Assembly (NCBI GenBank): GCA_963995525.1
Contig: OZ023206.1
Coordinates: forward strand, 2,508,100 to 2,572,099
DNA from: Escarpia spicata
Lineage: Eukaryota > Annelida > Polychaeta > Sabellida > Siboglinidae
Direction of reading: 5' to 3'
Length of the DNA: 64,000 nt
In this document: positions 59,501-64,000 of the stretch, one piece after another
Numbering within the stretch: position 1 is the first letter of the stretch
Layout: each line of letters begins with the position of its first letter
The notes under the pieces: model-generated
Told to the model about the DNA's origin: nothing
Seen by the model: only the letters and a program-made list of their open reading frames with translations
The model's database searches: none
Program-made: the position numbers and the translations under genes

Positions 59501-62500
59501 TGAACAGAAATGGGCTTCTTTAGCCAGTATCCCATTTTTAAACAGAAAATGTGTCATTTGACACAAAAAAATGCGTCATTTGAAACAGAATTTGTTTTTC
59601 CTGAAATAGAAAATACATCGTTTGAAACGGAATTTGCCTTTTTCTGAAACGGAAAATACGTCATTTGAAATGGAATTTGCCATTTTCTGAAACAGAATTT
59701 GCTTTTTTCTGAAACGGAAAATCAGTGTCCCTAAATATATCAGTTGAGTAAAGTTAGTTATCTAGAAGAATGCTCAGTAATCAGTATCTGAACACATGTG
59801 GTGCAATATATCAGTTGAGTAAAATTAGTTATCCAGCAGAATGTTTAGTAATCAATATATGAACATATGTGGTGCAATATATCAGTTGAGTAAAGTTAGT
59901 TATCTAGAAGAATGCTCAGTAATCCATATCTGAATGACATGTGGTGCAATATATCAGTTGAGTGAAGTTAGTTATCCAGCAGAATGCTCAGTAATCAGTA
60001 TACAAACACATGTGGTGCAATATATTAGTTGAAGTGTTAACTTGTAGCAGCTGTTGTGTTGTTGTCTGGGCTGTAGAGATGTGTTTGTGAATAGTGTTAA
60101 CTTGTAGCAGCTGCTGTATTGTTGTCTGGGCTGTAGAGATGTGTTTGTGAACAGTGTTAGCTTGTAGCAGCTGCTGAATTGTTGTCTGGGTTGTAGAGAT
60201 GTGTTTATGATCAGTGTTAGCTTGTAGCAGCTGTTGTATTGTTGTCTGGGCTGTAGAGATGTGTTTGTGAACAGTGTTAGCTTGTAGCAGCTGTTGTATT
60301 GTTGTCTGGGCTGTAGTGATGTGTTTGTGAACAGTGTTAACTTGTAGCAGCTGTTGTAGTGTTGTCTGGGCTGTAGAGATGTGTTTGTGATCAGTGTTAG
60401 CTTGTAGCAGCTGTTGTATTGTTGTCTGGGCTGTAGAGATGTGTTTGTGAACAGTGTTAGCTTGTAGCAGCTGCTGTATTGTTGTCTGGGCTGTAGAGAT
60501 GTGTTTGTGATCAGTGTTAGCTTGTAGCAGCTGTTGTAGTATTGTATGGTCTGTAGAGGTGTGTTTGTGAACAGTGTTAGCTTGTAGCAGCTGTTGTAGT
60601 GTTGTATGGTCTGTAGAGGTGTGTTTGTGATCAGTGTTAGCTTGTAGCAGCTGTTGTATTGTTGTCTGGGCTGTAGAGGTGTGTTTGTGATCAGTGTTAG
60701 CTTGTAGCAGCTGTTGTAGTGTTGTCTGGGCTGTAGAGATGTGTTTGTGATCAGTGTTGGCTTGTAGCAGCTGTTGTAGTGTTGTATGGTCTGTAGAGAT
60801 GTGTTTGTGAACAGTGTTAACTTGTAGCAGCTGCTATATTGTTGTCTTGGCTGTAGAGATGTGTTTGTGATCAGTGTTAGCTTGTAGCAGCTGCTGTATT
60901 GTTGTCTGGGCTGTAGAGATGTGTTTGTGATCAGTGTTAGCTTGTAGCAGCTGTTGTAGCGTTGTATGGTCTGTAGAGGTGTGTTTGTGAACAGTGTTAA
61001 CTTGTAGCAGCTGCTGTATTGTTGTCTTGGCTATAGAGATGTGTTTGTGATCAGTGTTAGCTTGTAGCAGCTGTTGTAGTGTTGTATGGTCTGTAGAGGT
61101 GTGTTTGTGAACAGTGTTAACTTGTAGCAGCTGTTGTAGTGTTGTCTGGGCTGTAGAGGTGTGTTTGTGATCAGTGTTAGCTTGTAGCAGCTGTTGTAGT
61201 GTTGTATGGTCTGTAGAGGTGTGTTTGTGAACAGTGTTAACTTGTAGCAGCTGTTGTAGTGTTGTCTGGGCTGTAGAGGTGTGTTTGTGAACAGTGTTAA
61301 CTTGTAGCAGCTGCTGTATTGTTGTCTGGGCTGTAGAGATGTGTTTGTGAACAGTGTTAACTTGTAGCAGCTGCTATATTGTTGTCTTGGCTGTAGAGAT
61401 GCATTTGTGATCAGTGTTAGCTTGTAGCAGCTGTTGTATTGTTGTCTGGGCTGTAGAGATGTGTTTGTGATCACTGTTAGCTTGTAGCAGCTGTTGTATT
61501 GTTGTCTTGGCTGTAGAGATGTGTTTGTGAACAGTGTTAGCTTGTAGCAGCTGTTGTAGTGTTGTCTGGGCTGTAGAGATGTGTTTATGAACAGTGTTAA
61601 CTTGTAGCAGCTGTTGTAGTGTTGTCTGGGCTGTAGAGATGTGTTTGTGAACAGTGTTAACTTGTAGCAGCTGCTGTATTGTTGTCTGGGATGTAGAAAT
61701 GTATTTGTGATCAGTGTTAGCTTGTAGCAGCTGTTGTCTGGGCTGTAGCGATGTGCTTGTGAGGAGATGTGTTTGTGTGCTGCAGGGCTACGGCTTCACT
61801 GTGAGTCAGTTGTATGACCTGCTACTTGAGATAAGGTACGTTTTCCTACAAACACACACCAGTATGATTGTCTCTAATTGTGTGTGTCAGTAGATACAAA
61901 CCTGTGGGCACATTCAACAGATATCTTGTATTGTTACATACACATGCACCATGCTCTACTCAACATATATCTTGTATTGTTACATACACATGCACCATGC
62001 TCTACTCAACAGATATATTGTATTGTTACATACACATGCACCATGCTCTACTCAACAGATATCTTGTATTGTTACATACACATACACCATGCTCTACTCA
62101 ACAGATATCTTGTATTGTTACATACACATGCACCATGCCCTACTCAACATATATCTTGTATTGTTACATACACATGCACCATGTTCTACTCAACATATAT
62201 CTTGTATTGTTACATACACATGCACCATGCTCTACTCAACAGATATCTTGTATTGTTACATACACATGCACCATGCTCTACTCAACAGATATCTTGTATT
62301 GTTACATACACATGCACCATGTTCTACTCAACATATATCTTGTATTGTTACATACACATGCACCATGCTCTACCACTCAGTGGTGCAGTTATGATCATAC
62401 AACTGCATACATCTGGTTACGATGAAGGTAACTGTTTATGTTATGGCACATCCATGACATACAAAATTATGCTAGGTGTGGTGATGCAACAAAAACTATT

Positions 62501-63520
62501 GTTTTATATATCATGGCTTGTTACATTTCAGTTGTTTCAAAACAAAATTTTAACCAACATAATCCACAACTTTGATTTTGTTCAAATCATTAGACGTTTT
62601 TAAAATAAAAGTTACCTTTGTGACCTGCATTAGAATGTTGTGTCTCAAGTGTTGTGTTACAGAGATCAGTACAATGAGATCCTCTTACAGAAGTGTTGTG
62701 TTACAGAGATCAGTACAGTGAGACCCTCATACAGAAGTGTTGTGTTACAGAGATCAGTACAGTGAGATCCTCTTATAGAAGTGTTGTGTTACAGAGATCA
62801 GTACAGTGAGATCCTCTTATAGAAGTGTTGTGTTACAGAGATCAGTACAGTGAGATCCTCTTATAGAAGTGTTGTGTTACAGAGATCAGTATAGTGAGAT
62901 CCTCTTACAGAAGTGTTGTGTTACAGAGATCAGTACAGTGAGATCCTCTTACAGAAGTGTTGTGTTACAGAGATCAGTACAGTGAGATCCTCTTATAGAA
63001 GTGTTGTGTTACAGAGATCAGTATAGTGAGATCCTCTTACAGAAGTGTTGTGTTACAGAGATCAGTACAGTGAGATCCTCTTACAGAAGTGTTGTATTAC
63101 AAAGATCAGTGCAATGAGATCCTCTTACAGAAGTGTTGTGTTACAGAGATCAGTACAGTGAGATCCTCTTACAGAAGTTTTGTGTTACAGAGATCAGTAC
63201 AGTGAGATCCTCTTATAGAAGTGTTGTGTTACAGAGATCAGTACAGTGAGATCCTCTTATAGAAGTGTTGTGTTACAGAGATCAGTACAGTGAGATCCTC
63301 TTATAGAAGTGTTGTGTTACAGAGATCAGTATAGTGAGATCCTCTTACAGAAGTGTTGTGTTACAGAGATCAGTACAGTGAGATCCTCATGCAGAAGTGG
63401 GTTGGGGTGTTCAACAAGATCTTTGACGAGGACAACTACACTGCCATCATGGTGGAGACAGACGATGAGTACGACGTCGTCATCAGCAAGTTCCCCTTCA
63501 GAGACGAACAGCTCGAGCAG
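35547..63520 (+). CDS. EXOC6: EXOC6/Sec15 exocyst subunit, 5' thirteen exons (gene continues past the window)
   Basis: Exocyst subunit that links Rab GTPases on secretory vesicles to the tethering complex at the plasma membrane. It is the likely single co-orthologue of vertebrate EXOC6 and EXOC6B. Exons: 35547-35707, 36703-36868, 38451-38589, 39751-39796, 43338-43542, 43904-44059, 46021-46089, 46923-47006, 53213-53259, 55043-55163, 58821-58892, 61786-61835 and 63367-63520. All have GT/AG sites and compatible phases. They total 490 codons of the ~810 expected. Conserved stretches include MCNYHYQGFIESI, YYPALKTLEQLEHTYLP, SMSDLKDFLENIRKHSD, AQDLVDFSPVYRCLHIYSVL, YYRKQRRKQARL, GFFVVEDHIL and NRAYIDELW. 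Exon 6 is a diverged Lys/Glu-rich linker, as in relatives. Two phase-0 candidate cassette exons lie between exons 8 and 9. Introns are packed with minisatellites that touch the splice sites. Confidence 0.95.
36993..37962. mobile_element. 970 bp DNA transposon remnant with 16 bp TIRs in EXOC6 intron 2
   Basis: Starts CAGGCCTTGACATTAA and ends with the reverse complement, at one mismatch. It is flanked by AATAG on both sides (36988-36992, 37963-37967). Subterminal sequence on both sides carries CTGGCCCGA-type motifs. The CAG...CTG ends and short duplication suggest a hAT-like non-autonomous element. Confidence 0.7.
38281..38450 (+). repeat. Degenerate tandem repeats up to the exon 3 acceptor
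   Basis: Repeated TGTGCAGGTAGAA / TGCAGGTAAACATG motifs run directly into TGTGTTGCAG, the true acceptor at 38450. Each motif contains a CAG/GT sequence. Confidence 0.6.
40311..42800. repeat. Dispersed repeats in EXOC6 intron 4
   Basis: Begins with AGTCCTTTGGCCGAAGGTCC. A ~110 bp segment near 40410-40520 recurs at 40555-40665. Parts of 40985-41250 recur in intron 6 (44320-45340), including CCTGAAACAACCAAATGTCA. At 42640-42750 a 36 bp unit occurs about three times. These are interspersed repeat families of unknown name. Confidence 0.6.
41320..41760 (-). pseudogene. Fragment of a second LINE reverse transcriptase
   Basis: The minus strand encodes CAFIDYKKAFDLVDRSSLW (motif A), then VWQGENLCPLLFAIYLN. 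In another frame near 41327-41340 it encodes LLYADDT (catalytic YADD). This is only about 150 residues of the palm region, frameshifted, from a family different from the LINE at 18.6 kb. It lies antisense in EXOC6 intron 4. Confidence 0.88.
43016..43337 (+). repeat. 46 bp minisatellite, 6 copies of the exon 5 acceptor and coding start
   Basis: Acceptor-like GTTGCAG ends fall at 43061, 43107, 43153, 43199, 43245 and 43291, and the true one at 43337, exactly 46 bp apart. Each copy is followed by TACTACCCCACCCT, corresponding to the YYPAL start of exon 5. The next codon in that frame is TAG in every copy, whereas exon 5 has AAG. Confidence 0.93.
46666..46922 (+). repeat. 43 bp minisatellite running into the exon 8 acceptor
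   Basis: Five intronic copies with ACCTGCTGTTACAG (or CTCTTACAG) end at 46709, 46752, 46795, 46838 and 46881. The sixth, after 41 bp, is the functional acceptor at 46922. Sequence after the AG differs between array (TGAGTGGG) and exon (GGTGTTCG). Confidence 0.93.
47558..47626 (+). CDS. EXOC6: Candidate cassette exon 8a of EXOC6 (69 nt)
   Basis: TTCCCTGCTTGTTGCAG precedes and GTAAAT follows. Open in the phase required (0-0), 23 codons starting PLVTSELSSIPNPD. Vertebrate Sec15 proteins have no residues at this junction, so it would add a hydrophilic insertion between QPPQNM and QETLEGY. Supported by splice sites and phase, not by homology. Confidence 0.45.
47836..47883 (+). CDS. EXOC6: Candidate cassette exon 8b of EXOC6 (48 nt)
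   Basis: Acceptor CACTAATGCACAG and strong donor GTAAGT. 16 codons in phase 0-0, reading ERARRLAQAQSSDTGP. The composition is exon-like in an otherwise non-coding stretch. No vertebrate counterpart. Confidence 0.55.
48024..48135. repeat. 24 bp repeat, about 4.5 copies
   Basis: Units of AGCTGGACATCTAGATGTCA with ACAT. Each unit has the palindrome ACATCTAGATGT. Confidence 0.93.
48723..50500 (+). repeat. 45 bp minisatellite in EXOC6 intron, about 39 copies
   Basis: Unit with GGTCTCTCTACCTCACACTT and GTTGCTTTGGTTGTCT. Because 45 is divisible by three, all three plus-strand frames stay open for hundreds of codons. There is no reason to think they are translated. Confidence 0.97.
51106..52150. 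repeat. Simple-sequence tract of CACTGACACT / CACTGTCT units
   Basis: About 1 kb of mixed 8-10 bp units with increasing CTCTCTGTCT content toward the right. Confidence 0.97.
52659..52857. repeat. 39 bp minisatellite, about 5 copies
   Basis: Unit with CATTTGACTACACGTCCTAT and TAACAGGGCCTTGTAA. Confidence 0.93.
53290..54685 (+). repeat. 58 bp minisatellite after the exon 9 donor, about 24 copies
   Basis: Unit with ATTACTGCACTAATCCTTCT and CAATACACCAATTATGCTGT. It starts about 35 bp after the exon 9 splice donor. Alternating sub-variants (GAAGATT/GAATATT, CCAATT/CCAGTT) suggest higher-order two-unit amplification in part of the array. Confidence 0.97.
55118..58757 (+). repeat. 62 bp minisatellite containing the end of exon 10 and its 5' splice site, about 58 copies
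   Basis: The first unit starts inside exon 10 (GGACATGGCCTTGTCTAAGG). It covers the last 46 exon bases, the donor ATT/GTAAGT at 55164 and about 16 intron bases, ending TCATCAGTTCT. Every later unit keeps ACACATT followed by GTAAGT or GTAAGG. The last copy has lost part of the unit and leads into unique intron. Three unit types occur in blocks (AAGGCTGTC, AAAGATGTC, AAAGACGTC). Confidence 0.98.
59500..60033. repeat. Diverged GAAAC-type repeats and a 71 bp repeat of about 4 copies
   Basis: 59500-59720 has degenerate TTTCTGAAACGGAAAATACG motifs. 59735-60030 has about four copies of a 71 bp unit with ATATCAGTTGAGTAAAGTTA. Confidence 0.85.
60034..61775 (+). repeat. 60 bp minisatellite before exon 12, about 29 copies
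   Basis: Unit with CTTGTAGCAGCTGTTGTAGT and CTGTAGAGATGTGTTTGTGA. The array decays into GATGTGTTTGTGTGCTGCAG, the exon 12 acceptor (AG at 61784-61785), so the acceptor's pyrimidine tract derives from the unit or the reverse. Confidence 0.97.
61916..62376 (+). repeat. 46 bp minisatellite in intron 12, about 10 copies
   Basis: Unit with ATATCTTGTATTGTTACATA and ATGCACCATGCTCTACTCAA. It starts about 80 bp after the exon 12 donor. Confidence 0.97.
62660..63402 (+). repeat. 44 bp minisatellite containing the 3' splice site and start of exon 13, about 16 copies
   Basis: Each unit has TGTTGTGTTACAG followed by AGATCAGTACAGTGAGATCC, which is the acceptor and first coding bases of exon 13. The final copy is the functional one (exon start 63367). 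Its first ~36 exon bases belong to the repeat, with CATGCAG replacing CTTACAG. Confidence 0.97.
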
Positions 63521-63529
63521 GTCGGTGTC

Positions 63530-64000
63530 TAATAGCGGATTGTACCCTAATAGTGGGTTGTACACTAATGGCGGGTTGCACCCTATTAGCGGATTGTATC
63601 CTAATAACGGGTTGTACCCTAATGGCTGGGTTATACCCTAATGGCTGGGTTGTACCCTAATGGCGGGTTGTACGGTACAACCCGCCATTAGGGTACAGCC
63701 TAGCCATTAGGGTACAACTTGTACCATAATGGCTAGGCTGTACCCTAATGGTTAGGTTGTATCCTAATGGCGGGTTGTACCGTAATGGCGGGTTGTACCA
63801 TAATGGCTAGGTTGTACTCTAATAGCTGGGTTGTACCCTAATAGCTGGGTTATACCCTAATGGCTGGGTTGTACCCTAATGGCGGGTTGTACCCTAATGG
63901 CTAGGCTGTACCCTAATGGTTAGGTTGTACCCTAATGGCGGGTGGTACTCTAATGGCGGGTTGTACCCTAATGGCGGATTGTACCCTAATGGCGGGTTGT
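63530..64000. repeat. 18 bp minisatellite starting just after the exon 13 donor, with an inverted block
   Basis: Units of TTGTACCCTAATGGCGGG and variants (GGCTGG, GGCTAG, GGTTAG) continue past the window edge. Segment 63674-63718 is inverted relative to the rest. The array begins within 10 bases of the exon 13 5' splice site. Confidence 0.95.

Noticed and set aside
61031..61474. Minus-strand ORF of 147 codons
   Set aside because: Antisense of the 60 bp intronic minisatellite.
61868..62603. Three plus-strand ORFs of 147-241 codons
   Set aside because: They read through a 46 bp minisatellite in an EXOC6 intron. Several frames are open because the unit lacks stops.

Overview
This looks like a window of nuclear DNA from an invertebrate animal. 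Two intron-containing host genes with clear vertebrate counterparts are present: TMEM230 and the exocyst subunit EXOC6/Sec15. The rest is dense in minisatellites, foldback elements, a LINE and a large Polinton/Maverick DNA element. The mix of vertebrate-like gene structure and minisatellites lying on exon-intron boundaries fits a lancelet (amphioxus) best, but that assignment is an inference.

Layout. 1-4430: host flank with a possible minus-strand coding exon built of 16-residue repeats, a GT microsatellite and small foldbacks. 4430-21823: a non-LTR retrotransposon (LINE) split in its 5' part by a complete Polinton (5094-18584), with ~200 bp terminal inverted repeats and a 6 bp target duplication that has one mismatch. 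21824-31450: intergenic DNA with AT hairpins, a 20-copy 100 bp satellite, an isolated Polinton-like end, a 56 bp minisatellite and a 1.45 kb foldback with two tRNA-like segments. 31451-33914 (minus): TMEM230, three coding exons. 35547 to beyond the right edge (plus): EXOC6, of which thirteen conserved exons and two candidate cassette exons are visible. The two genes diverge from a ~1.6 kb region holding a 727 bp foldback.

The Polinton has two convergent gene blocks. The plus-strand block carries an RPA1-like OB-fold/zinc-ribbon protein, a run of small acceptor-plus-ORF cassettes, a Cys-rich protein and a protein-primed-type DNA polymerase B. The minus-strand block carries a small conserved protein, a membrane protein, a retroviral-like integrase with chromodomain, a second membrane protein, penton-like and hexon-like capsid proteins, a pX-like basic protein and an adenain-like protease. 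No packaging ATPase was found. Polymerase, hexon-like, Cys-rich, RPA-like and second membrane genes carry frameshifts or in-frame TAG codons, while integrase, penton-like, pX-like and protease frames are open. The copy is recent but defective.

The most unusual host-side signal is that many EXOC6 and TMEM230 introns contain tandem repeats whose unit includes or abuts a real splice site. Exon 10's 5' splice site plus its last 46 coding bases is repeated about 58 times. Exon 13's 3' splice site plus about 36 coding bases is repeated about 16 times, exon 5's acceptor plus coding start six times, and TMEM230 exon 3's acceptor about 24 times.
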